In this document: positions 17,045-24,183 of the stretch, piece by piece
How the letters are laid out: the number at the start of each line of letters is the position of its first letter
Position numbering within the stretch: position 1 is the first letter of the stretch
NCBI GenBank assembly: GCA_009692615.1
Contig: SHYW01000022.1
Location: forward strand, 1 to 54,139
Length of the DNA stretch: 54,139 nt
Source of the DNA: Deltaproteobacteria bacterium
GTDB taxonomy: Bacteria > Desulfobacterota > Binatia > UBA9968
Direction: 5' to 3'
Translations under genes and position numbers: made by a program
The notes under the pieces: model-generated
Seen by the model: only the letters and a program-made list of their open reading frames with translations
Told to the model about the DNA's origin: nothing
Database searches by the model: none

Positions 17045-18022
17045 ATGAGCCTATTAGAGATTCGCAACCTGAAAAAGCATTTTCCCGTCGGCGAAGGTTT
17101 GTTCTCGCGCGGCAAGGGCGCGGTCAAGGCGGTGGACGGCGTTAATTTGACGATCAACGAAGGCGAGACCGTCGGCTTGGTCGGCGAATCGGGCTGCGGC
17201 AAGTCGACTTTGGGCCGGGCGATTCTGCGCTTGATCGAGCCGACCAGCGGCGAAGTGTTGTTCCAGGGTAAAAATATTTTAGCCATGGGGCCGCGCGAGC
17301 TGCGCAACATGCGCCGCGAGATGCAGATCATCTTTCAAGATCCCTACGCTTCGCTCAATCCGCGCATGCGTGTCGGCGATATCGTCGGCGAGGGTTTGGA
17401 GATCCACAAACTCGCCAAGGGCAAAGCCAAGCGCGACCGGGTCATGGAACTGCTCGGGCAGGTCGGCTTGCGCGAAGATCACTTCGACCGCTATCCGCAC
17501 GAGTTCAGCGGCGGCCAGCGCCAGCGCATCGGCATCGCCCGCGCCCTGGCCGTCAGTCCCAAGTTCATCGTCTGCGACGAACCGGTGTCGTCGCTCGACG
17601 TATCGATTCAAGCGCAGATCATCAATTTGCTGCAAGAGTTGCAGGAGAAGATGCATCTGACCTATCTGTTCATCTCCCACGATCTGCGCGTGGTCGAGCA
17701 TATCAGTCACCGTGTCGCGATCATGTATCTCGGCAAGGTCGTCGAGATCGCCCAGGGCGACAAAATTTATCACGGCGCCAAACATCCCTACACCAAGGCG
17801 CTGTTGTCCGCCGTGCCGCTGCCCAATACCAGCCAGAAAAAAGAGCGCGTGGTGCTGGAGGGCGACGTGCCCAGTCCGGTAAACCCGCCATCAGGTTGCG
17901 CCTTTCATCCGCGTTGTTCTTTTCGCGAAGCGCTGTGCAGCCAGAGCGAACCGCCATTAGATTTCGCCGCCGATGGCCACGGCGCGGCCTGCCATGTGTT
18001 TGGGCCGAACAAGCGCGCCTGA
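17045..18022 (+). CDS. dppF: Peptide ABC transporter ATPase, DppF/OppF type
   Basis: Second ATPase subunit, 325 residues. The ATG at 17045 is chosen because upstream in-frame codons lie inside the inverted repeat. Walker A is GESGCGKS (residues 47-54), the signature is [15 protein letters not shown], Walker B is [12 protein letters not shown], and the C-terminal segment [14 protein letters not shown] is typical of OppF. It pairs with the DppD-like subunit to form the heterodimeric motor. No permease or binding-protein gene is next to it; the fitting membrane subunits are at 4551-6616. Confidence 0.92.
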   Translation: MSLLEIRNLKKHFPVGEGLFSRGKGAVKAVDGVNLTINEGETVGLVGESGCGKSTLGRAILRLIEPTSGEVLFQGKNILAMGPRELRNMRREMQIIFQDPYASLNPRMRVGDIVGEGLEIHKLAKGKAKRDRVMELLGQVGLREDHFDRYPHEFSGGQRQRIGIARALAVSPKFIVCDEPVSSLDVSIQAQIINLLQELQEKMHLTYLFISHDLRVVEHISHRVAIMYLGKVVEIAQGDKIYHGAKHPYTKALLSAVPLPNTSQKKERVVLEGDVPSPVNPPSGCAFHPRCSFREALCSQSEPPLDFAADGHGAACHVFGPNKRA

Positions 18023-18036
18023 CCGCGCTACGCTCG

Positions 18037-18055
18037 GAATTTGGATTCCAAATTC
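18037..18055. repeat. Short palindrome after dppF
   Basis: GAATTTGG-ATT-CCAAATTC, perfect 8-bp arms, 15 bp after the dppF stop. It has the same word style as the other A/T-rich gene-end repeats of this window. No T-run follows. The stretch 18056-18276 that follows shows no gene or clear signal. Confidence 0.5.
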
Positions 18056-18276
18056 TCACACAGACCAATGCGGGTAGGTTTTTGATTGAGTGCGCAGCGT
18101 GAGGGGGACGCAAAGTAAGGCATCGCTCCCGATCGGTCTCGCACAGGCAAAACTACGAACCTTCACTACCGCACGGAAGGCAAAAAACTCGCAATCAATG
18201 TCGGACGGCTGGACCTGAACGAAAATTCGTCGATTGATCTCCGCTGCGTTCAGGTTACACGCCCGAGAAGTAGAAG

Positions 18277-18480
18277 CTAAACAACGGCAGGCGTTTTTGT
18301 TCGCCGGTCCTTTTGGCGCTTGCGCTGACGTTTATCCGGGATGGTGTGTTTTGCGGATGAGCGGATGAGAATTTCAGCGGCGGTAACGATGACTTCCAGC
18401 CGCTCGGCCATATGGCGAAAATATTTGGTCGGGAGAAATAGACCCTTGGGAGTGATCTTTATGCCGTCTTTCGTTTCCAT
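18277..18480 (-). CDS. Small hypothetical protein, possibly part of the toxin-antitoxin unit
   Basis: A 67-codon frame starting at ATG 18480 inside the last 22 bp of the CopG-like antitoxin frame. The sequence KDGIKITPKGLFLPTKYF then HMAERLEVIVTAAEILIR looks like a small swapped-hairpin (AbrB/SpoVT-like) beta fold ending in a very basic tail (KRQRKRQKDRRTK). I do not recognise a specific family. The overlap with the antitoxin gene suggests co-expression. It may instead be a degraded or spurious frame. Confidence 0.4.
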   Translation of the reverse strand: METKDGIKITPKGLFLPTKYFRHMAERLEVIVTAAEILIRSSAKHTIPDKRQRKRQKDRRTKTPAVV

Positions 18481-18662
18481 GGTCGGATCGACGCGGGATT
18501 GGCCACTTCAATTGTTTTTAAGTGACGCAGCGCGCCCCTTTCAATGATCAACGGGGTCGAGTCTTCGGCAAGGTCGAGGTCGACCAAGCTATGGTTGGAC
18601 CAGAACTCATCCTCCTGTTCCCAGGAATCGAACTTAGGAATGGCCCGCATTTTTTTTCTCAT
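18459..18662 (-). CDS. CopG-like antitoxin (PF12441-type)
   Basis: A 67-residue protein with the motif IPKFDSWEQEDEFWSNHSLVD. This closely follows the N-terminal signature of the CopG-antitoxin family partnered with BrnT-type toxins (KIPxFxSExEExEFWxxHD). The usual C-terminal ribbon-helix-helix segment (LPxxLxxRLKxxA) is not clearly visible, so this copy may be shortened or frameshifted. The start ATG 18662 lies upstream of the stop of the toxin frame (18634), a 29-bp overlap typical of a TA operon in toxin-antitoxin order. MRAIPKF at 18647 is an alternative start. Confidence 0.65.
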   Translation of the reverse strand: MRKKMRAIPKFDSWEQEDEFWSNHSLVDLDLAEDSTPLIIERGALRHLKTIEVANPASIRPWKRKTA

Positions 18663-18942
18663 ATCGCGTTCTCTCTTTACCAGTTAAATCCATGGCGGTG
18701 ACCAAAAAATAGCGTCCTCTGCCTTGGAACTGTAAAACGATCTTGAGCAATCGGCGCGCCTGCGTTCGTCCAATGACGACAACTCTAACGGGATCTTGTT
18801 TGTGCCTAAGACGGATCGCCTGACGGTGCGCCAGCACCTCCTCGACTTCGTAGCGCCGAACTCGATGTTTTTCCCAAATTTTCTCCGCGATGAACGCCGT
18901 AACGATGAGCTGGTTGAGCCACAGTTCGGCATAGTAGCGCAA
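18634..18942 (-). CDS. BrnT/DUF4258-like toxin
   Basis: The conserved part reads TAFIAEKIWEKHRVRRYEVE followed by VVVIGRTQARRLLKIVLQF and YFLVTAMDLTGKERTRYEK. This is the ribonuclease-like BrnT layout: an N-terminal EKI..KHxV helix, a central beta-sheet with IGxT, and the VTAxDxTxxERRxY end. No ATG fits; a TTG at 18942 gives 102 residues, close to the family length. The open frame continues upstream to 19194 without family similarity. It overlaps the antitoxin gene, supporting a TA pair. The family toxins cut RNA and are repressed with their antitoxin; activity here is inferred. Confidence 0.6.
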   Translation of the reverse strand: MRYYAELWLNQLIVTAFIAEKIWEKHRVRRYEVEEVLAHRQAIRLRHKQDPVRVVVIGRTQARRLLKIVLQFQGRGRYFLVTAMDLTGKERTRYEKKNAGHS

Positions 18943-19402
18943 GTTTTCGAGAAAACAACCGGCGGCCAGCAGGTAGAATGAGCCCCGTAGGATCGGTTGG
19001 GTCCGTCGATTGAACTCCGGACCGATTCCGACGGAACCCATCGGCTGGGGCCGGAGGCAACTTCGGACGGCATGGGTATCGCTGGCTCCACCCATTCTAC
19101 AAACTGATGTAATTCGTTCCGGGTTTTCGAACGCGAAACACAAAACTCGAAACCCGAAACTAGAGCTGCCGCCACCCCTCCTACCAACCGCCAACCGCGA
19201 CAGATCGCGGCAGACCCGGACAATTTAAATCCGAAGCTCCGCGCTCAAGCAGATTTACGGAAACTTCATCCATGCTCTTCTTGTCTGACTACGGCGAAAT
19301 CGATATTCATCGCGCTCGCAACAACGTTAGCGAGAGTTTTTTAGAGGCGTAGTAAGAGCAGGCGAAAATATCAACGCAGTGGAAGAGAAAGGGGCAACGG
19401 AT
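18943..19402. other. Intergenic region, no clear gene
   Basis: Contains a run of CGAAAC words (19131-19162, including AAACTCGAAACCCGAAAC) that recurs inside the DUF58 gene at 26830-26862. A 26-codon frame (19272-19352) is not recognised. A weak hairpin CTCGC ... GCGAG followed by six T (about 19312-19341) could terminate transcription ahead of the DUF1566 gene. Otherwise I see nothing in it. Confidence 0.4.
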
Positions 19403-20185
19403 ATGAAACGGATACTCAGTACAACGGTGGCGCTCGCGGTGTTGGCGATATTTATATCGTCGGCGCAGGCGGCGATCACCATCAACAAAGCGGAAATCAA
19501 TCAGGGTGCTGTTGTGGTGAACGGCAAAAGAGCAGCAGCCAACGCCGACATATTCTGGGAGGGCGACCCTACCAAAGTTGCGACGGCAAATGGAAAAGGT
19601 GCTTTCAATTTTACGACGACGAATCTACCGGCGGACTGCGTTGGACGGCTGAAGATAGGGACCGAGGAGAGAGACGTGGTGATTGCCGGTTGCGCACACC
19701 CGCTCAAGACGGGGCAGACAAACGACTTTGGAGTTACTGGTTCCGACGGTGATCTTGAGAAGGGCACGGCGCGGAGCTACACGGACAACCTTAACGGAAC
19801 GATCACGGATAATTCGACGGGGCTTGTCTGGGAAAAACTTACGAGCGACAACGTAGGCAATTTCTACACCTGGGCAGACGCCTTTGCGGTAAAGATCGCG
19901 GCGCTGAACACCGTGCCTTGCTTCGCGACTCACTGTGACTGGCGGCTGCCGAATATAAACGAGCTTCAATCGTTAGCGGACTACGGGCATGTTTTGCCGG
20001 CCATCAACCCTGTGTTTAACAACGGCGTGGACAGCTTCACGCAATCGTCCGTCTACTGGTCGTCTACTACGTACCAGAGCAACCCGAACGACGCGTGGAA
20101 CGTGAGCTTCTTCGACGGTTTCGTGTTTCCGTTCAACAAGAACTTCAACTTCAGCTACGTGCGCGCAGTTCGCGGCGGCTCTTAA
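19403..20185 (+). CDS. Secreted DUF1566 (Lcl-type, FGE/C-lectin-like fold) protein
   Basis: A 260-residue exported protein. Signal peptide cleavage is expected after SAQA (residue 23). Residues about 24-105 form an Ig-like N-terminal domain (AITINKAEINQGAVVVNGKR). The C-terminal DUF1566 domain follows: DNLNGTITDNSTGLVWEK, then CDWRLPNINELQSLADYG, SVYWSSTTY and the terminal VRAVRGG. This domain is related to formylglycine-generating-enzyme/C-type-lectin folds and usually serves in surface binding. In several bacteria such domains are the variable targets of diversity-generating retroelements, with variation in the last part before RAVRGG. No reverse transcriptase or template repeat is visible here. 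Confidence 0.85.
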   Translation: MKRILSTTVALAVLAIFISSAQAAITINKAEINQGAVVVNGKRAAANADIFWEGDPTKVATANGKGAFNFTTTNLPADCVGRLKIGTEERDVVIAGCAHPLKTGQTNDFGVTGSDGDLEKGTARSYTDNLNGTITDNSTGLVWEKLTSDNVGNFYTWADAFAVKIAALNTVPCFATHCDWRLPNINELQSLADYGHVLPAINPVFNNGVDSFTQSSVYWSSTTYQSNPNDAWNVSFFDGFVFPFNKNFNFSYVRAVRGGS

Positions 20186-20466
20186 TCCTTCGGTACGCGC
20201 GTTGCGCTACTCAGGACAGGACTTGGTTATTTGGTGATTTGAGTATTTGTCCCTCGATACGCGCTTCGCGCTACTCGGGATAATCCCTCGTTACGGTTCC
20301 TGCGGAACCTACTCGGGACAAACGGATGTTGGAATTCCGTTGATCCTGAGTAGGCCTAGAAGGCCGTACCCCTCGATACGCAACCTGAGAAGGTTGCTAC
20401 TCGGGGAAACGGGGTATGCATGCCGACTGCCCCGAGTAGCCACCGTTGCGGTGGCGTATCGAGGGG
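20186..20466. repeat. Array of REP/BIME-like hairpins
   Basis: Six units share the ends CCCTCGATACG and CTACTCGGG around a variable stem-loop. Forward units: 20186-20215, 20251-20280, 20285-20318, 20369-20406. Reverse units: 20344-20368 (degenerate) and 20430-20466. Internal stems differ but stay paired: GCGCTTCGCGC; GGTTCCTGCGGAACC; GCAACCTGAGAAGGTTGC; GCCACCGTTGCGGTGGC. Forward/reverse pairs (20285-20368 and 20369-20466) are separated by 23-25 bp that themselves contain a CGG ... CCG mini-hairpin, so each pair is a three-hairpin BIME. The same family is at 37256-37465. The array lies between the DUF1566 gene and greA. Confidence 0.85.
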
Positions 20467-20780
20467 TGGGGCTATGCACTACTCAAGGTGGGCTGCGCGC
20501 TGGTAGCGGAGCGGCTTTTAGCCGTGCGGACCTTAGATCTGCATTCTGCGGCGCTCCCTCGCGTGGGCTACGTGTTCACCGCCGGTTTTCCGACACACCT
20601 CTCAGGTTTTTACATTAGAGCGGCAATAAATCGGGGCCTGATCGTGGTTGAGGCGAGCCAAGCCTTTAATCCGTCAGCCGGTGCAATGCGGCGAGTCCCT
20701 CGCACCGTGTCCATACCCGCGCGCGACCTCGCTGCGCTCGGTATGGCAGATTCCAAATTCCAGATTCCAAATTGACGGCC
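20467..20780. other. Intergenic region between repeat array and greA promoter
   Basis: No convincing gene. A degenerate ACTACTCAAGG piece near 20478 may be a decayed hairpin unit. CCATACC ... GGTATGG (about 20712-20745) is a further palindrome. 20747-20775 holds the A/T-rich words ATTCCAAATTCCAGATTCCA, like other gene-end repeats in the window. Confidence 0.4.
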
Positions 20781-20791
20781 CAACATAGCAG

Positions 20792-20819
20792 TTGATTTAG
20801 GCCGTGCCGATGGTACAAT
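20792..20819 (+). promoter_or_regulatory. Sigma-70-like promoter of greA
   Basis: -35 TTGATT (20792-20797) and -10 TACAAT (20814-20819) with a 16-bp spacer, both one mismatch class from consensus. Transcription would start near 20826, giving a leader of about 90 nt before the greA ATG at 20917. Confidence 0.6.
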
Positions 20820-20863
20820 TGCCTCAGTACTAAACAGCTTGACAGGACCGGCAGTCTTTTGAA

Positions 20864-20899
20864 GGCCTCTCGGGAGCGATTCCGAGGGGTTTTTATTTT
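20864..20899 (+). terminator. Rho-independent terminator/attenuator in the greA leader
   Basis: Stem CCTCTCGG (20866-20873) with CCGAGGGG (20882-20889), one G-T pair, 8-nt loop, followed directly by TTTTTATTTT. It lies between the predicted promoter and the greA start, so it would act as an attenuator rather than a gene end. A leader terminator before greA is known in E. coli, where it yields small GraL transcripts. The parallel here is inferred. Confidence 0.65.
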
Positions 20900-20916
20900 G
20901 TCTGGGAGTTTTACTT

Positions 20917-21399
20917 ATGGCAGACGCCAGCGTGCCGATGACGGGTAAGGGCCACCAGTTTTTGGTGGAAGAGTTGAAGCGCTTAAAGAGCGTCGAGCGG
21001 CCGAAGAACGTTCGTGAGATCGAAGAGGCGCGCGAGCATGGCGATCTTTCGGAGAACGCCGAATTTCACGCCGCCAAAAATCGCCAATCCTTGCTCGATC
21101 TGCAAATCCGCGACACCGAGGACAAGATCGCGCGGGCCCAGGTGATCGACATCAGTAAACTGTCCGGAGACCGCGTGGTGTTTGGCGCCACGGTGTCGTT
21201 GGCCGATGGTGACATCGGCGATAAGGTGGTATATCAAATCGTCGGCGATCACGAAGCGGAACCGAAGAACGGTAAAATTTCGATCAGCTCTCCCATCGCG
21301 CGCGCCTTGATCGGCAAGAGCGAAGGGGATGAGGTTCAGGTCCAAACCCCGACGGGCATTCGCACGTTCGACATTCTCAGCGTCGAATACATCGAATAG
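20917..21399 (+). CDS. greA: Transcription elongation factor GreA
   Basis: A 160-residue GreA. The N-terminal coiled coil carries the catalytic acidic tip around residues 40-50 (EEAREHGDLSENAEFHAAK), with the Asp and Glu that stimulate RNA polymerase's own transcript cleavage. The C-terminal FKBP-like domain (SPIARALIGKSEGDEVQV) binds the polymerase rim. Length and motifs are standard. GGGAG lies about 10 bp before the ATG. It acts in the cytoplasm to rescue backtracked elongation complexes. The leader carries a promoter and a terminator-like hairpin, suggesting attenuation control. Confidence 0.97.
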   Translation: MADASVPMTGKGHQFLVEELKRLKSVERPKNVREIEEAREHGDLSENAEFHAAKNRQSLLDLQIRDTEDKIARAQVIDISKLSGDRVVFGATVSLADGDIGDKVVYQIVGDHEAEPKNGKISISSPIARALIGKSEGDEVQVQTPTGIRTFDILSVEYIE

Positions 21400-21440
21400 A
21401 TCGCCACGCCGCTCGGGACGGACCTTTCTGGAAAGGAAGC

Positions 21441-23444
21441 ATGTCCTTTTCGGCGCACAAGGCTGCCGCCAAGTTTCTCCGCCCACCGCCTGTTGGCGCA
21501 TCGGTGCATCATTTCTTTAAATTCTCGACCATCCGCGCGGTTCGGTTGATCGCCGCGCTTTTCTGGCAATTGATTTTTTTCTCCGCGGCCGGCGCAGAAA
21601 TATTCATCGAACCACGAGTCGGTTTTCACGGCGTGTTTCAACTTGGCCGGCCTTTTCCCTTGGAAGTCGAGCTGACCAACAGCGGCCGGCCCGCTGAGGG
21701 GCTACTCGAAGTCCAAGTCTGGAAAGGCGGCGCGACCAAAGGCGGGGCGCCCTTCGCGGTCAATTATCGGCGCTAAGTATTTCTCGCCGCCCAGGCGCGC
21801 AAGTCCGTGCAATTGACCGTCGATCCGGATTTCATCAGCCGGCCGTTGACGATCTCGTTCGTCAGCGCGGCGGGCCGCGCCAATAAAGATCTCGACCTGC
21901 GCCGCTACTTCGCGCCGGGGCCGGTGCTTTTACTGTTGAGCGAGAGCCAGGTTTTTACGACGCTAAGCGGGATGCCCAACAACCGCTTGGTTGCGCTCGC
22001 GCCGGCGGAACTGAGCGCTGATCCGCGCGCGCTGCTCGGCGTCTCCCATGTGATTGTCTACGATCAGTCGCTGCGCGATTTGGCGCGCGGCCAGCTCGCC
22101 GCGCTCGATACTTGGCTAAGCGCCGGCGGCAAGTTGATCGTCATCGGCAGTTTGAACTTCGCCCTCTATCAAGACGCGGCCCTCGGCCGCTTCTTGCCCG
22201 TGCGCGTCACCGGCACCAAACGGATCGCTTTTACTCCAGCGGTTGGCAAAGGCGAGCGCGCGATTACTCTCGCCGGCGTTTGGGCTCAGGAGTCGAAACT
22301 TTTAAATGGTAAAGCGCTGCTGGAAGCGGACGGCTTGCCGCTGCTGGTCGAAGCGAGCCGCGGCCGGGGCCGCATCGTTTATCTCGCTCTGGATATCGGG
22401 CGAGCGCCGTTGGCGCAGTGGCAGGGTTTGCCGAAGTTTTTGCAAAGCGTGCTCGGACCCCTCGCTGGCAACGATCAGCCACTGCCCCATAGCGAGTGGA
22501 GCGACGCGGTCTTCAACCAGCTGGTCGCCAGTCCGACCTTTATTTCGACCTACGTGCCTTTCGTTTCACTTTTGCTAGCGCTAGTTGGTTATCTGTTCGC
22601 CGTCATCGTCCTGCCTTGGCTGGCCCACCGTCGGCGCTTGACGCTGCGCGCCATGATTGTCGGTCTGTCCGCGCTGGTCTGCGGCGCGGCGCTGGCCGGC
22701 TATTTTCATTTCGATCGCGGCGGCCATATACCGGATGGCGTGTTGATGTCGTCGACGGTGTTGGAAAGCAGCGGCGATGGTTATGTCGACGCCCAGGCGA
22801 ACTTGGCGCTGTTCTCGACCCAGTCGCGGGTCTTCGATCTCGAGATGGCGCGCGGTTGGATGGATCTGACGCCGGTCTCCAGCCGGGCGCGGCTGAATGC
22901 CGCGCCGGCGCTGGTGGAGCAAGACAGCGGCGGCGGCAGCCGCTACCATTTGCCGCTGCGTGAGTGGGACTACCGGCTGTTTCGTTTGCGCTCGGTGGAG
23001 CGGTTTCCGCTGCGCGCCGAGTTTGAAACCCAAGGCGATCAGTTGGTCATGAAAATGAATAATCAGAGCGAGCACGAGCTGACCGATTGCTGGCTGCTCT
23101 TGCCGGGACAACGCGTCGATCTCGGCTCGATTCCGCGCGGCGCCAGTTGGCGCCGAAGCTTTTCGTTAACTGCTCCGAAGCCGCCAACTGACGGCGCGCC
23201 GAACCGCGCCGAGGTCGTAAATTTCCGCGATCTCAAATTCGCCGACAAGACCCGCGAGATTTTGTTTCACTCGTCGTTTTTTCCGCGTGACGGCGAAGCC
23301 CGCTGGGCCGGCGATGGGGCGCTTTTTTTCGGTTGGCTGAAAAATCCCCGGCCGCGGGTGCAACTTCACGACCCACGCATTCAAACCCAAGACTACGCGC
23401 TGTTTCGCGCCGCGATCCCGCTCAACCGTGGGGAGGACGAATGA
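21441..23444 (+). pseudogene. BatA/aerotolerance-type membrane protein with in-frame stop
   Basis: First gene of the MoxR cluster. An N-terminal part (21441-21776; signal-like LIAALFWQLIFFSAAGAEIF and a beta-sandwich start) ends at TAA 21774-21776. The same frame continues at once with VFLAAQARKSVQLTVDPDF and runs to 23444. The full frame would give 667 residues: a secreted beta domain, a GATase-like/DUF4159-type segment (VIVYDQSLRDLARGQLAALD), two membrane helices near 22558-22720 and a C-terminal periplasmic beta region. A single base change in one codon explains the break. The protein belongs to the inner-membrane arm of MoxR/VWA systems by position; its family is not certain. The 3' end overlaps the next gene (ATGA). 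If translated at an internal start, a 545-residue product is possible. Confidence 0.65.
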
Positions 23445-24181
23445 ACGGCAACCCGGTGTGGCGCGAAAGCATCGAAGTGTATTTCGCCGAAGGGCACGGC
23501 TTTCAGGTTTATTTCTATTTACTGGCGATTCTCGCGCCGGTGGAGTTCTTCGCCCTCTATGTGCCCTCCATGGACGCGCAAATGTGGAGCGGCTCGGCGA
23601 GTCTGTTCAAAGTCTGCACCGTCACGGCGCTGATGTTGATGGTTTATTTTTCTCTGCGCGTGGCGAACCAGGAGTTCGCTCCCTGGCGCTTTCAGCGCCT
23701 CAGCCATTGGCTGCATCAACAGGGACAGACGGCGGCGGCGGTCAGCCGGGCGCGGTTCGGTTTTTTGCTCGCCCATATCGGTCTATCGCTGCTGGTTGCG
23801 GCGCCGCTGTTGGTTTGGGCCGGCGCCATCGCGCGCACACCGTTGGCCACTATCGCCGCGGTGTTTTTGCTCTTGCCGTTTTATTCTTTGAGCTACGGCG
23901 TCTGGGGGCTCGTGGCCTTGGCGCTGTGGGAACGCAAGCCCGAGAACCGGCAAGTTTTCATCCGCTGCTTTTTTGCCGCCCTGGTGATTCTCTCGGCGTT
24001 GCTCTACCTGCCGCTCAACCCCATCGCGTTTTTACTCGCCAGCCAGTCGAGTCTGGAATTGTCGTCCCTGGCGCGCTTCGGTTGGCCCTGGCCGGCGGCG
24101 TGGATTCATTTAATTTTTCATCTTGGGCTCGGCGCGGCTGGTTACGTTTTGCAGCGTTGGGCCTTGCGACGGGAGAGTTAG
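23441..24181 (+). CDS. Integral membrane protein of the MoxR cluster
   Basis: A 246-residue hydrophobic protein with about six membrane helices (for example YFYLLAILAPVEFFALY, GLSLLVAAPLLVWAGA and IHLIFHLGLGAAGYVL). The start ATG overlaps the previous stop by 4 bp and the next gene begins 2 bp downstream, so all three are co-translated. The topology resembles ABC-2-type membrane subunits, which often sit in MoxR/VWA operons, but no signature motif proves this. Function unknown; likely a membrane partner of the VWA proteins. Confidence 0.65.
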   Translation: MNGNPVWRESIEVYFAEGHGFQVYFYLLAILAPVEFFALYVPSMDAQMWSGSASLFKVCTVTALMLMVYFSLRVANQEFAPWRFQRLSHWLHQQGQTAAAVSRARFGFLLAHIGLSLLVAAPLLVWAGAIARTPLATIAAVFLLLPFYSLSYGVWGLVALALWERKPENRQVFIRCFFAALVILSALLYLPLNPIAFLLASQSSLELSSLARFGWPWPAAWIHLIFHLGLGAAGYVLQRWALRRES

Positions 24182-24183
24182 CC

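Noticed and set aside
18943-19194. Upstream extension of the BrnT-like frame
   Set aside because: No family similarity before about residue 85 of the open frame; it includes repeat-derived sequence.
20186-20466. Possible CRISPR array
   Set aside because: Units vary in internal sequence and orientation and spacing is irregular (0-35 bp); no constant direct repeat with unique spacers and no cas genes.
23428-24183. Upstream extension of the coiled-coil protein frame
   Set aside because: It overlaps the whole preceding membrane protein gene in another frame and reads as low-complexity Gly/Arg; GTG 24184 fits operon spacing.
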